A model generated the notes under the pieces. It saw only the letters and a program-made list of their open reading frames with translations. It was not told the origin of the DNA and ran no database searches. A DNA stretch of 64,000 bases from NCBI RefSeq assembly GCF_024436055.1, contig NZ_JANFNH010000002.1, forward strand, positions 1 through 64,000, given 5' to 3'. The stretch comes from Streptantibioticus rubrisoli (GTDB taxonomy: Bacteria > Actinomycetota > Actinomycetes > Streptomycetales > Streptomycetaceae). The number at the start of each line of letters is the position of its first letter. The first letter of the stretch is position 1. The translations under genes and the position numbers were made by a program. Shown here one piece after another: positions 1 through 8,505 of this stretch.

Positions 1-924
1 CGGGCCGCGGGCGGAACCGCCGACGTCACCCTGGAACCCTGCAACCACACCGGCCGTACCGGCCCCTGCGCCCAGGCGCTGATCGCCGACGGAGTCGCCC
101 GGGTCGTCCACGCCGTCGCCGACCCCACGCCCACCGCCACCGGCGGCGCCGCCACCCTGCGCGCCGCGGGCATCGACGTGGAGGGCGGTCTGCTCGCCGA
201 GGCCGCGGCCCGCGGCAACGAGGCATGGCTGACCGCCACTGAGCGCCAGTGGCCCTTCGTGACCTGGAAGTACGCCGCCACGCTGGACGGCCGCAGCGCC
301 GCCGCCGACGGAACCAGCCGCTGGATCACCGCGCCCCAGGCCCGGGCCGAGGTGCACCGGCTGCGCGCCGAGTCCGACGCGGTGCTGGTCGGCTCCGGCA
401 CCCTGCGCGCCGACGACCCGCACCTCGCGGTGCGCGGCGTCGACGGTGACATCACCCAGCCGCTGCGGGTCGTGGTGGACACCGAGGCCACCATCAGCCC
501 CGACGCACGGGTGCTGGACTCGGCCGCGCCCACCCTGGTGGCGGTCGCCGAGGACGCCGAAACCGGCCACCTCAACGCCGAGGTGCTCCGGCTGCCGCGG
601 GCCGCCGAGGGGCGCGGGCTCGACCCGTACGCCCTGCTCAGCGCGTTGTACCAGCGCGATGTGCGGTCCGTACTGCTGGAGGGCGGGCCCACCCTCGCGG
701 GTGCCTTCCTGGCGGCCGGGCTGGTCGACAAGGTCATCGGGTACATCGCCCCCGCACTGCTCGGCGCCGGGCCCGCCGCCCTCGCCGACGCCGGAATCCC
801 CACCATCGAACGGGCGTTGCGGCTCGATGTGGCCGACGTGCAGCCGATCGGCCCCGACATCCGCATCACCGCCTACCCGTCCCCCGACCACCTTCGGGTC
901 GCCGAAACCGCCAAGGAGAACTGA
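1..924 (+). CDS. ribD: RibD, bifunctional deaminase/reductase (5' end outside window)
   Basis: Catalyses two steps of riboflavin synthesis: deamination of diaminohydroxyphosphoribosylaminopyrimidine, then reduction of the ribosyl side chain. The reading frame is open from base 1, so the N-terminus is missing. The visible part begins in the deaminase domain with the zinc-ligand motif PCNHTGRTGPC. The reductase domain follows, with the typical WKYAATLDGRSA and LLEGGPTLAGAF segments. The stop lies directly before the ribE GTG, so the genes are coupled. An FMN riboswitch is usual upstream of such operons but would lie outside the window. Confidence 0.95.
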   Translation, partial: RAAGGTADVTLEPCNHTGRTGPCAQALIADGVARVVHAVADPTPTATGGAATLRAAGIDVEGGLLAEAAARGNEAWLTATERQWPFVTWKYAATLDGRSAAADGTSRWITAPQARAEVHRLRAESDAVLVGSGTLRADDPHLAVRGVDGDITQPLRVVVDTEATISPDARVLDSAAPTLVAVAEDAETGHLNAEVLRLPRAAEGRGLDPYALLSALYQRDVRSVLLEGGPTLAGAFLAAGLVDKVIGYIAPALLGAGPAALADAGIPTIERALRLDVADVQPIGPDIRITAYPSPDHLRVAETAKEN

Positions 925-1533
925 GTGTTCACCGGAATCGTCGAAGAACTGGGCGAGGTCGTCGCCGTGGCCGACCTGGGCGACGCCTCACGCTTCACCC
1001 TGCGCGGCCCGGTCGTCACCCAGGACGCCAAGCACGGCGACTCGATCGCGGTCAACGGCGTATGCCTCACGGTCGTGGAGACCGCGGACGGCGCCTTCAC
1101 CGCCGACGTGATGGCCGAAACGTTGCACCGCTCCAGCCTGGGCGCGCTGCGCACCGGCTCCCGGGTCAACCTGGAGCGGCCGATGGCGCTCGGCGGAAGG
1201 CTCGGCGGACACCTCGTCCAGGGGCACGTCGACGGCACCGGCACCATCGTGGAGCGCACCCCCGCCGAGCACTGGGAGATCGTCAAGGTCTCGCTGCCGA
1301 AGGAACTTTCGCGATACGTGGTGGAGAAGGGGTCGATCACGGTGGACGGCATCAGCCTCACCGTGGTCGAGGCGGCCGACGACTACTTCACCGTCAGCCT
1401 GATCCCCACCACGCTCTCGCTGACCACCCTCGGCATCAAGCAGCCCGGCGACCCGGTCAACCTCGAAGTGGACGTGCTCGCCAAGTACGTTGAGCGACTG
1501 CTGGGCGACAGAACCGGGGACGTGGCCAAGTGA
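925..1533 (+). CDS. ribE: Riboflavin synthase, alpha chain
   Basis: Dismutates two 6,7-dimethyl-8-ribityllumazine molecules into riboflavin and the pyrimidine substrate of lumazine synthase. The 202-residue length is normal. Two lumazine-binding barrels are visible, each opening with the family signature (MFTGIVEELGEV at the N-terminus, HLVQGHVDGTG in the second half). The GTG start follows AAGGAGAA and abuts the ribD stop. The TGA overlaps the GTG of the downstream transporter gene by four bases. Confidence 0.96.
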   Translation: MFTGIVEELGEVVAVADLGDASRFTLRGPVVTQDAKHGDSIAVNGVCLTVVETADGAFTADVMAETLHRSSLGALRTGSRVNLERPMALGGRLGGHLVQGHVDGTGTIVERTPAEHWEIVKVSLPKELSRYVVEKGSITVDGISLTVVEAADDYFTVSLIPTTLSLTTLGIKQPGDPVNLEVDVLAKYVERLLGDRTGDVAK

Positions 1534-2186
1534 GTGCCTTGAACTGGTTGTCCGGCCAGGCCTTCTCGGTGCTGGGACAGCACATCATCTGGTCCGACAT
1601 GATCGGCAACGTGCTCGGCCTGGCCGCGCTCGCGCTGGGCTGGCGCCGCTCGGTGTGGAGCTGGCCCGCGCAGTTGCTCTCCGGGCTGATCCTGGTCGTC
1701 GCGTACGCCACCGCCCACCTCAGCGGCGGCATCGGCAAGCAACTCGTGGTCATCACCGTGGCGTTGTGGGGCTGGGCGCGGTGGCGGCGCGGGCTGCGCG
1801 CCGAGGGCGATGTCGCGGTGCGCTTCGCCAGCTGGCGGGAGCGCGGCCTGCTGGCCGCCGGGTTGGCGCTCGGCACGCTGCTGGTCGGCGGGCTGTTCAC
1901 GGCGTACCCGGCACTGTCCTGGAACCCCTGGCCGGACGCCTACATATTCGTCGGCACCCTCGCCGCGATGGTGGCGCAGGCGCGTGGCTGGGTCGAGTTC
2001 TGGTTCGCCTGGCTCGCGGTGGACCTGGTCGGCGTACCGCTGGCGTTCAGCAGCGGCCTGGTCTTCTCCGCCCTCGTCTACGTCGTCTACTTCATTCTCG
2101 TGATCGCGGGCATGCGCGCCTGGTGGCTGCGCACCCGGGTGCTCCGGACCCGAACCGGGAGCGTATTGGAAGGAGCTGCCGCGTGA
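1530..2186 (+). CDS. ribM: PnuC-family transporter, probable riboflavin importer RibM
   Basis: A 218-residue polytopic membrane protein of the PnuC/NMN-transporter family, with about seven hydrophobic segments and the PnuC-like features [13 protein letters not shown] and [10 protein letters not shown]. PnuC proteins inside actinobacterial rib operons (the RibM group) take up riboflavin rather than nicotinamide riboside. Placement between ribE and ribBA supports that reading. The GTG overlaps the ribE stop. Substrate is inferred from context. Confidence 0.88.
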   Translation: MSALNWLSGQAFSVLGQHIIWSDMIGNVLGLAALALGWRRSVWSWPAQLLSGLILVVAYATAHLSGGIGKQLVVITVALWGWARWRRGLRAEGDVAVRFASWRERGLLAAGLALGTLLVGGLFTAYPALSWNPWPDAYIFVGTLAAMVAQARGWVEFWFAWLAVDLVGVPLAFSSGLVFSALVYVVYFILVIAGMRAWWLRTRVLRTRTGSVLEGAAA

Positions 2187-2281
2187 GCGTCGCGCTCGCG
2201 GCCGCCGGGCCGCACATGACAGTGAAAGCCGCGCCTTCGCGCCGCGAGGGCGGAGAAGCGAACACAGGGGGCACAGCATGA
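2183..2281 (+). CDS. Small 32-residue ORF coupled inside the rib operon
   Basis: A short reading frame filling the gap between ribM and ribBA. Its GTG overlaps the ribM TGA and sits 7 bases after a strong GGAAGGAG ribosome site. Its own TGA overlaps the ribBA ATG. Four-base overlaps on both sides suggest it is translated, either as a peptide or mainly to carry ribosomes into ribBA. The product (begins [15 protein letters not shown]) has no motif I recognise, and its low-complexity tail makes a stable fold doubtful. Confidence 0.5.
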   Translation: MSVALAAAGPHMTVKAAPSRREGGEANTGGTA

Positions 2282-3561
2282 CCGCGCTGCACAGCTGGTA
2301 CGACGGCGACGGGTTCGCCCTGGATCCCGTCGAGCGGGCGATCGCCGAGATCGCGGCCGGACGCCCGGTCGTGGTGGTGGACGACGAGGACCGGGAGAAC
2401 GAGGGCGACCTGGTCTTCGCCGCGGAGCTGGCCACCCCCGAACTCGTCGCCTTCATGATGACCGAGTGCCGCGGCCTGATCTGCGCCCCTTTGGAGGCTC
2501 CCGACCTGGACCGGCTCGACCTGCCGCAGATGGTGCAGCAGAACACCGAGTCGATGCGCACCGCCTTCACCGTCTCCGTCGACGTGGCCCCCGAACACGG
2601 CACCACCACCGGCATCTCCGCCGCCGACCGGGCCGCCACCTTGCGGATGCTCGCCAACCCCGACAGCGTGCCCACCGACTTCGTGCGCCCCGGACACATC
2701 TTCCCGCTGCGTGCCCGCTCCGGCGGTGTGCTCACCCGCGACGGACACACCGAGGCGGGGGTTGACCTGGCCCGACTGGCGGGGCTGCGTCCGGCCGCGG
2801 CCATCTGCGAGATCGCCAACGAGGACGGCACCATGGCCCGGCTGCCCGAACTGGTGCCGTTCGCCCGCAAGCACGGCCTGGTGATCATCTCCATCGCGGA
2901 CCTGATCGCCTACCGCAGGGCCAACGAGCCCACCGTGCGCCGTGAGGCGAGCACCTCGCTGCCCACCGAGTTCGGCGACTTCCGCGCCTACGGCTACCGC
3001 AGCACCGTCGACGGCGTGGAGCACATCGCGCTGGTGTACGGCGAGCTCGGCCAGGGCGAGGACGTGCTGGTGCGGATGCACTCCGAGTGCCTGACCGGCG
3101 ACGTCTTCCACTCGCTGCGCTGCGACTGCGGGCCGCAGTTGCAGGAGTCGATGCGAAGGGTGGCCGCCGAGGGCCGTGGCGTGGTGGTCTACCTGCGCGG
3201 GCACGAGGGCCGCGGCATCGGTCTGCTGCACAAGCTGCGCGCGTACGAGCTCCAGGAGCGCGGGCGCGACACGCTGGACGCCAACCTGGAACTCGGACTG
3301 CCCGCCGACTCCCGCGACTACGCCGCGGGCGCCCAGATCCTGGCCGACCTCGGCGTCAGATCGCTGCGGCTGCTGACCAACAACCCGCAGAAGGAGGCCG
3401 CGTTGACCGCACACGGTCTGCGGGTCACCGGCCGGGAGCCGATGCCGGTGCAGGCGGGGGAGCACAATCTGCGGTACCTGCGCACCAAGCGCGACCGGAT
3501 GGGCCATGAGCTGCCGTGGCTCGACGCCGCCGCGCCGACCGGCGCGTGCGGAAACCAGTGA
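2278..3561 (+). CDS. ribBA: Bifunctional DHBP synthase / GTP cyclohydrolase II
   Basis: Supplies both branch precursors of riboflavin. The N-terminal half makes 3,4-dihydroxy-2-butanone 4-phosphate from ribulose 5-phosphate, and the C-terminal half opens GTP. The first domain (about residues 15-215) shows the acidic loop [11 protein letters not shown] and [10 protein letters not shown]. The second shows the zinc-cysteine motif [15 protein letters not shown] and [13 protein letters not shown]. The 427-residue length fits the fused form. An AGGGGG ribosome site precedes the ATG, which overlaps the preceding small ORF. Confidence 0.96.
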   Translation: MTALHSWYDGDGFALDPVERAIAEIAAGRPVVVVDDEDRENEGDLVFAAELATPELVAFMMTECRGLICAPLEAPDLDRLDLPQMVQQNTESMRTAFTVSVDVAPEHGTTTGISAADRAATLRMLANPDSVPTDFVRPGHIFPLRARSGGVLTRDGHTEAGVDLARLAGLRPAAAICEIANEDGTMARLPELVPFARKHGLVIISIADLIAYRRANEPTVRREASTSLPTEFGDFRAYGYRSTVDGVEHIALVYGELGQGEDVLVRMHSECLTGDVFHSLRCDCGPQLQESMRRVAAEGRGVVVYLRGHEGRGIGLLHKLRAYELQERGRDTLDANLELGLPADSRDYAAGAQILADLGVRSLRLLTNNPQKEAALTAHGLRVTGREPMPVQAGEHNLRYLRTKRDRMGHELPWLDAAAPTGACGNQ

Positions 3562-3577
3562 CCGGCGTTTAGTTTTC

Positions 3578-3598
3578 CCCGGGGACACAGTCCCCTGG
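3578..3598 (+). other. Hairpin between ribBA and ribH
   Basis: GGGGAC-ACA-GTCCCC at about 3581-3595 forms a perfect 6-bp stem flanked by further C/G bases, in the 56-base gap before ribH. There is no T-run after it, so it is more likely a processing or attenuating element than a full terminator. Confidence 0.4.
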
Positions 3599-3617
3599 AC
3601 CCCACCTAAGGAGAGAC

Positions 3618-4103
3618 GTGAGCGGTAAGGGCGCCCCAGAGCTGAGCGTGAAGAACTGTGGTGACCTGCGGGTCGCCGTGGTCGCGGCGCAGTGGCACCA
3701 GCAGGTGATGGACGGACTGGTCGACGGTGCGCTGCGCGCACTGCACGAACTGGGCATCGACGAGCCGACCCTGCTGCGGGTACCCGGCAGCTTCGAACTC
3801 CCGGTCGTCGCCAAGGCGTTGGCCGGTCGCGGCTATGACGCGGTGGTCGCGCTCGGCGTGGTGATCCGTGGCGGCACCCCGCACTTCGACTACGTCTGCC
3901 AGGGGGTGACCACCGGGCTCACCCAGGTGTCGGTGGACACCGGAGTGCCGATCGGCTTCGGCGTGTTGACCTGCGACACCGAGGCGCAGGCGCTGGACCG
4001 CGCCGGACTGCCCGGCTCCGCTGAGGACAAGGGGCATGAGGCGGTCACCGCGGCGGTGGCGACGGCGGCGACTCTCCGGTCGGTTTCCGAGCCCTGGCGC
4101 TAA
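3618..4103 (+). CDS. ribH: 6,7-dimethyl-8-ribityllumazine synthase
   Basis: Condenses the RibA-branch pyrimidine with dihydroxybutanone phosphate to give the substrate of riboflavin synthase; members assemble into 60-mer or pentameric shells. The 161 residues show the family motifs [15 protein letters not shown] and the [16 protein letters not shown] region. A GTG start follows AAGGAGAGAC. Last gene of the rib cluster; hisE follows after about 34 bases. Confidence 0.95.
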   Translation: MSGKGAPELSVKNCGDLRVAVVAAQWHQQVMDGLVDGALRALHELGIDEPTLLRVPGSFELPVVAKALAGRGYDAVVALGVVIRGGTPHFDYVCQGVTTGLTQVSVDTGVPIGFGVLTCDTEAQALDRAGLPGSAEDKGHEAVTAAVATAATLRSVSEPWR

Positions 4104-4122
4104 CTGCCGGGGCCGCAGCACG

Positions 4123-4128
4123 TAGAGT
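4123..4128 (+). promoter_or_regulatory. -10 element for a probable leaderless hisE transcript
   Basis: TAGAGT matches the TANNNT -10 of the main Streptomyces sigma factor and ends 9 bases before the hisE ATG. A start site 6-8 bases downstream would fall at or just before the ATG, giving little or no leader. No Shine-Dalgarno sequence is seen before this ATG, which agrees. Confidence 0.45.
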
Positions 4129-4137
4129 GTGACCACC

Positions 4138-4410
4138 ATGGCCAACAAGACATTCGAGGAACTCTTCGCCGAGCTCCAGCACAAGGCCGCCACCGGCGAC
4201 CCGAACACGTCGCGTACCGCCGAACTGGTCAAGGCGGGCGTGCACACCATCGGCAAGAAGGTGGTCGAGGAGGCCGCCGAGGTGTGGATGGCCGCCGAGC
4301 ACGAGGGCACCGATCGCACCGCCGAGGAGATCTCCCAGCTGCTGTACCACCTTCAGGTGATGATGGTCGCCCGGGGAATCTCCCTGGACGATGTATACGC
4401 TCACCTGTAA
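4138..4410 (+). CDS. hisE: Phosphoribosyl-ATP pyrophosphatase
   Basis: Second step of histidine synthesis: hydrolyses PR-ATP to PR-AMP and pyrophosphate. Ninety residues, the usual size of the stand-alone enzyme, with the MazG-like signature [15 protein letters not shown] and EEISQLLYH supplying the metal-binding acidic residues. I chose ATG 4138 because the protein then begins MANKTFEEL as expected, although an in-frame codon exists slightly upstream. It pairs with hisG 48 bases downstream. Confidence 0.94.
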   Translation: MANKTFEELFAELQHKAATGDPNTSRTAELVKAGVHTIGKKVVEEAAEVWMAAEHEGTDRTAEEISQLLYHLQVMMVARGISLDDVYAHL

Positions 4411-4458
4411 GCGTCCTCTGTCCGTACGCCACCAGCACTCATCGAAGGAAGCCTTCCC

Positions 4459-5307
4459 ATGCTGCGCATCGCCGTCCCCAACAAGGGTTCTCTGTCCGAG
4501 CCTGCGTCGGCGATGCTGCATGAGGCGGGCTACCGGCAGCGCAAGGACCGCAGGGAACTGGTGCTGGTCGACGCGGAGAACCAGGTCGAGTTCTTCTTCC
4601 TGCGCCCGCGGGACATCGCCGTGTACGTCGGCTCCGGCCGCCTCGACATCGGCATCACCGGCCGGGACCTGCTGCTGGACTCCGGCGCGCAGGCCGAGGA
4701 GATCATGCAGCTCGGCTTCGCCGCCTCCACGTTCCGGTACGCCACCCGGCCCGGCACCGCCAGCAGCGTCAAGGAGTTCGGCGGCATGACGATCGCCACC
4801 TCCTTCGCCGGACTGGTCGAGAAGCACCTCGCCGACAACGGGGTGGACGCCTCCGTGGTCCACCTCGACGGCGCCGTGGAGACCGCCATCCAGCTCGGCG
4901 TCGCCGAGATCATCGCGGACGTGGTGGAGACCGGCACCACGCTGCGCAACGCGGGCCTGGAGATCATCGGCGAGCCGATCCTGGAGTCCGAGGCGGTGGT
5001 CATCCGCCGCACCGGCGCGCCCACCGACGACCCCAAGGTCCAGCAGTTCCTCCGGCGGATGCAGGGCGTCCTGGTGGCCCGGCGGTACGTGATGATGGAC
5101 TACGACATCCGGGCCGAGAAGGTCGAGGCGGCGGTCGCCCTCACCCCGGGCCTTGAGTCGCCGACCATCTCCCCGCTGCACCACGAGGGCTGGGTCGCGG
5201 TCCGCTCCATGGTGCCGTCCCGCGACGCCCAGCGGATCATGGACGACCTGTACGAGCTGGGCGCCCGTGCCATTCTGACCACCGGCATCCACGCCTGCCG
5301 CCTGTGA
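4459..5307 (+). CDS. hisG: ATP phosphoribosyltransferase, long hexameric form
   Basis: Commits PRPP and ATP to histidine synthesis and is the feedback-regulated step. At 282 residues it is the long form that carries the C-terminal regulatory HisG_C domain (about residues 205-282) and does not need HisZ. The PRPP-binding region contains VVETGTTLRNAGL, preceded by GRLDIGITGRDLL. A clear AAGGAAG ribosome site precedes the ATG. Its stop overlaps the GTG of the next gene. Confidence 0.96.
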   Translation: MLRIAVPNKGSLSEPASAMLHEAGYRQRKDRRELVLVDAENQVEFFFLRPRDIAVYVGSGRLDIGITGRDLLLDSGAQAEEIMQLGFAASTFRYATRPGTASSVKEFGGMTIATSFAGLVEKHLADNGVDASVVHLDGAVETAIQLGVAEIIADVVETGTTLRNAGLEIIGEPILESEAVVIRRTGAPTDDPKVQQFLRRMQGVLVARRYVMMDYDIRAEKVEAAVALTPGLESPTISPLHHEGWVAVRSMVPSRDAQRIMDDLYELGARAILTTGIHACRL

Positions 5308-5804
5308 CCGCCGCCTCTCCCCGCACCGGGAAGCCAGCCGAGATGCCCGCTTGCGATCCGCTGCCCGAGTTGCCGGTGACCTTCCGGCCCACCAGGACCC
5401 GGGCGGTCCTGCTGTCGGTCGGCAGTGTGATGCTGGTCACGTTCACCGTCGTCGCGCTGGCGATGCCGGATCCCTGGGCGGCGACCGACCGCTCCACCAT
5501 GATCGGTACCGGGCTGCTGATCTTCGCCCTGCTGGTGCTGCTCAGCCGCCCCAGGGTGGTCGCCGACCGCGACGGCGTGACCGTCGTCAACCTCACCACC
5601 AGGCGCCGCCTGGAATGGGCCGAGGTGCTGCGCGTCAACCTGCGTGCGGGTGATCCATGGGTCTATCTCGACCTCGCCGACGGCACCAGCCTGGCCGCGA
5701 TGGGCATCCAGCCGGGAATGGCCAAGGAACAGGCGCTACGGCACGCCCGGCAGCTGCGCGCGCTCGCCGACGCGTACGGAACCGGCGGCCACGACCGCCG
5801 GTGA
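5304..5804 (+). CDS. PH-domain membrane protein
   Basis: A 166-residue protein with two hydrophobic segments near residues 30-52 and 63-80, followed by a bacterial PH-like domain containing RRRLEWAEVLRV. Proteins of this type commonly follow hisG in Streptomyces; their function is unknown. The GTG start overlaps the hisG TGA, so the gene is translationally coupled to the his genes. Confidence 0.8.
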   Translation: MTAASPRTGKPAEMPACDPLPELPVTFRPTRTRAVLLSVGSVMLVTFTVVALAMPDPWAATDRSTMIGTGLLIFALLVLLSRPRVVADRDGVTVVNLTTRRRLEWAEVLRVNLRAGDPWVYLDLADGTSLAAMGIQPGMAKEQALRHARQLRALADAYGTGGHDRR

Positions 5805-5951
5805 AACCGGACATAACGCCCTGATGGCGTGGGCGGGCCTCCCTTTGGGGGCCGCGGCTTGACTACTCTTGTGGTGCATGGCGCGTGGGCGCCCACCCCG
5901 CTACGCCGCGGGGGATACCGGAACGATCCAAGGAGTGACACCTAACCGGCG

Positions 5952-6023
5952 ATGGACGAATCGTCCTGTAGTACCTGCGCCGCCTCCGCTGTGAACGCTT
6001 CATGCGTGGTGGTGGCGGCATGA
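5952..6023 (+). CDS. Possible 23-residue leader ORF
   Basis: A tiny frame encoding a peptide that begins MDESSCSTCAAS and contains three cysteines. Its TGA overlaps the ATG of the next gene as ATGA. The nearest purine-rich site (AAGGAG at about 5930) is rather far upstream. The overlap is the only support; it could be a translated coupling leader or chance. Confidence 0.25.
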   Translation: MDESSCSTCAASAVNASCVVVAA

Positions 6024-7345
6024 GTTCCCTCCTGCTGCTCGGTGCGGCACTTCTCCTCATCCTCGCCAACGGGTTCTTCGTGGCCGCCGAGTTCGGCCTG
6101 GTCACCGTGGAACGGCCGGAGGCCGAGCGGGCCGCGGCGGGCGGGGACCGACGGGCCCGCAGTGTGGTCGCGGCCCTGCGCAAGCTCTCCTTCCAACTCT
6201 CCGGGACCCAGCTGGGCATCACCATCACCTCGCTGGTGGTCGGCATGCTCGCCGAGCCCGCGCTGGCCCGGCTGCTCACCGGCCCGCTCACCGCGATCGG
6301 GCTGCCGGACGCGGTGGCGCCCGGGGTGGCCGTGGTGCTGGGCATGATCGCCGCCTCGGCGGTGCAGATGGTCATCGGTGAGCTGGTGCCCAAGAACTGG
6401 GCCGTCTCCCGGCCGCTGCAGGTGGCCCGGATGGTGGCCGGCCCGCAGCGGGCGTTCTCCCGGGCCTTTCGGCCGGTCATCCAGATACTCAACTCGGCCG
6501 CCAACCGACTGGTGCGCGCCATGGGCGTGGAGCCCGCCGACGAGCTGGCGTCCGCCCGCACCCCCACCGAACTGGTGTCGCTGGCCCGCCACTCGGCGCG
6601 CGCCGGTGCCATCGAGGAGGACACCGCCGACCTTTTCGTGCGCACCATCAACCTCGGTGAGCTGACCGCCCAGTCGGTGATGACCGCACGGGTCAAGGTC
6701 AGTGCCCTGGACGACACCACGACCGCCGCCGACGTGCTCAACCTGACCAGGGCGACCGGTCTGTCCCGCTTCCCGGTCTACCGGGAGCGGCTGGACGAGG
6801 TGGTCGGCGTGGTCCACCTCAAGGACGCCCTCGCCGTCCCCGCCCATCTGCGGGCCACCACCCCGGTGGGCCGGATCGCGGTGGCCCCGCTGCTGGTCCC
6901 GGAGACGCTGCCGGTACAGCCGCTGCTGGAGCGGTTGCGCAGCGAGCAGCCGATGGCCGTGGTGGTCGACGAGTACGGCGGCACCGCGGGTGTGGTGACG
7001 CTGGAGGACATCGTGGAGGAACTGGTCGGCGAGGTGCGTGACGAGCACGACCACGAGGGCGCCGACACCCCCGAACTGGCGCAGGCCCCGGCCCAGGACG
7101 GCCACCCCGCGTGGGACGCGGACGGCAGCTGCCGGGCCGACGTGCTGGCCAGGATCGGGCTCGACGTGCCGCAGGGACCGTACGAGACGGTGGCCGGACT
7201 GGTCGCCGATCTGCTCGGCCGGATTCCGCGGCCCGGTGACATCGCCCGGCTGCCCGGCTGGGAGCTGCGGGTGCGCGAGGTGGTGCACCACCGGGCCGAA
7301 CGGATACGCCTGGTGCGCACCGGTGATGGGCAGGAGGAGGAGTGA
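6020..7345 (+). CDS. CNNM/CorC-type membrane protein with CBS pair (copy 1)
   Basis: Built as DUF21/CNNM transmembrane domain (about residues 1-195, ANGFFVAAEFGLV near the start, MVIGELVPKNW in the middle), a CBS pair, and a C-terminal CorC/HlyC transporter-associated domain. Proteins of this type act in Mg2+/Co2+ efflux or membrane repair; the old name haemolysin is misleading. An alternative ATG lies at 6002, but ATG 6020 gives the family N-terminus. Stop overlaps the next gene's ATG, so the two paralogues form an operon. Confidence 0.88.
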   Translation: MSSLLLLGAALLLILANGFFVAAEFGLVTVERPEAERAAAGGDRRARSVVAALRKLSFQLSGTQLGITITSLVVGMLAEPALARLLTGPLTAIGLPDAVAPGVAVVLGMIAASAVQMVIGELVPKNWAVSRPLQVARMVAGPQRAFSRAFRPVIQILNSAANRLVRAMGVEPADELASARTPTELVSLARHSARAGAIEEDTADLFVRTINLGELTAQSVMTARVKVSALDDTTTAADVLNLTRATGLSRFPVYRERLDEVVGVVHLKDALAVPAHLRATTPVGRIAVAPLLVPETLPVQPLLERLRSEQPMAVVVDEYGGTAGVVTLEDIVEELVGEVRDEHDHEGADTPELAQAPAQDGHPAWDADGSCRADVLARIGLDVPQGPYETVAGLVADLLGRIPRPGDIARLPGWELRVREVVHHRAERIRLVRTGDGQEEE

Positions 7346-8454
7346 TGAGTTTCCTCCAACTTCTGCTCGCGGTACTGCTGGTGCTGGGCAACGGGTTCTT
7401 CGTGGGCGCCGAGTTCGCCATGGTCTCGGTGCGGCGCAGCCAGGTCGAGCCGCTCGCGGAGCGGCAGCGGCGGGCCCGTACCGTGCTGCACGGGCTGGAG
7501 AGCCTGCCGCAGATGATGGCCGCCGCGCAGTTCGGCGTCACCGTCTGCTCGTTGACCCTCGGCGCGGTGGCCGAGCCCACTGTCGCGGCGCTGCTTGAGC
7601 CGGTGTTCGCCGCGGTGCGGGTGCCCGCGGAACTGGTGCATCCGATCGGCTATGTGATCGCGCTCGCCCTGGTGGTCTTCTTCCACCTGGTCATCGGCGA
7701 GTTGGTACCGAAGAACCTGGCGATGGCCGCGCCGGAGAAGACGGCGCTGTGGCTGGGGCCCGGACTGGTCGCCTTCGCCGGGCTGTTCCGGCCGGTGATC
7801 GTGGTGCTGGGCGCTTGCGCGCGGCTGGTGCTCAAGCTGTTCCGGGTGGAGCCGCGGGACGAGATCGAGGCGGCGTTCACCAGCGAGCAGCTCAGCCATC
7901 TGCTGGCGGACTCCCGGCAGGCTGGACTGCTCGATCCCGGCCACCTCGAACGCCTTGAGGACGCACTGGAGTTGGGCACCCGACCGGTCACCGACGTACT
8001 GCTGGAGCCGTCGGCGCTGGTGACGGTGGGGCCTGACGTCACACCGTTCGAGGTCGAGCAACTCACTGTCCGCACCGGGTACTCGCGCTTCCCGGTGGCC
8101 GGACCCGACGGGACGTTCCTCGGTTACCTCCACGTCAAGGACGTGCTGGAACTCCAGGAGACGGACGAGGGCGACCGCCCGGTCCCGCGCCGCCTGTGGC
8201 GCCCGATGACCACGCTACGGGCCGAACTCCCGCTGGACGACGCGCTGACCGCCATGCGGCGGGCGGCCTCCCACCTGGCGGCCGTCAGTGACGCTGACGG
8301 CCGCACGCTGGGCCTGGTGGCGCTGGAGGACGTGCTGGAGGTGCTGGTCGGCGAGGTACGGGACCCCGCCCACCGGGCGCCTACGGCCCGCAGGGCGCCG
8401 GAGCAGCCCGCCGCCGTGGCGGCTGATGTCACGTCGGGGGTGGCGGTGGGCTAG
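7345..8454 (+). CDS. CNNM/CorC-type membrane protein with CBS pair (copy 2)
   Basis: Paralogue of the preceding gene (LGNGFFVGAEFAMV, LVIGELVPKNL) but shorter, 369 residues. It has the DUF21 membrane domain and a CBS pair but ends soon after VEVLVGEV-type residues, lacking the C-terminal CorC domain of copy 1. AGGAGGAGG precedes the ATG. Such long/short pairs are usual in actinobacteria and may form heteromers; that is inference. Confidence 0.88.
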   Translation: MSFLQLLLAVLLVLGNGFFVGAEFAMVSVRRSQVEPLAERQRRARTVLHGLESLPQMMAAAQFGVTVCSLTLGAVAEPTVAALLEPVFAAVRVPAELVHPIGYVIALALVVFFHLVIGELVPKNLAMAAPEKTALWLGPGLVAFAGLFRPVIVVLGACARLVLKLFRVEPRDEIEAAFTSEQLSHLLADSRQAGLLDPGHLERLEDALELGTRPVTDVLLEPSALVTVGPDVTPFEVEQLTVRTGYSRFPVAGPDGTFLGYLHVKDVLELQETDEGDRPVPRRLWRPMTTLRAELPLDDALTAMRRAASHLAAVSDADGRTLGLVALEDVLEVLVGEVRDPAHRAPTARRAPEQPAAVAADVTSGVAVG

Positions 8455-8459
8455 AGCGC

Positions 8460-8498
8460 AGCCCCCGGCGGGGGCTCCAGGGGGCCGGAGCCCCCTGG
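8460..8498. terminator. Bidirectional terminator, two adjacent hairpins
   Basis: AGCCCCC-GGC-GGGGGCT (8460-8476) and CCAGGGGG-CCGGAG-CCCCCTGG (8477-8498) are perfect stems lying between convergent genes. An alternative longer pairing of GGGGGCTCC with GGAGCCCCC is also possible. Confidence 0.8.
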
Positions 8499-8505
8499 AA
8501 CCCCT

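Noticed and set aside
1383-2894. Long minus-strand frame across ribE, ribM and ribBA
   Set aside because: Antisense shadow of well-supported genes; product is rich in Arg/Gly/His/Gln without domains.
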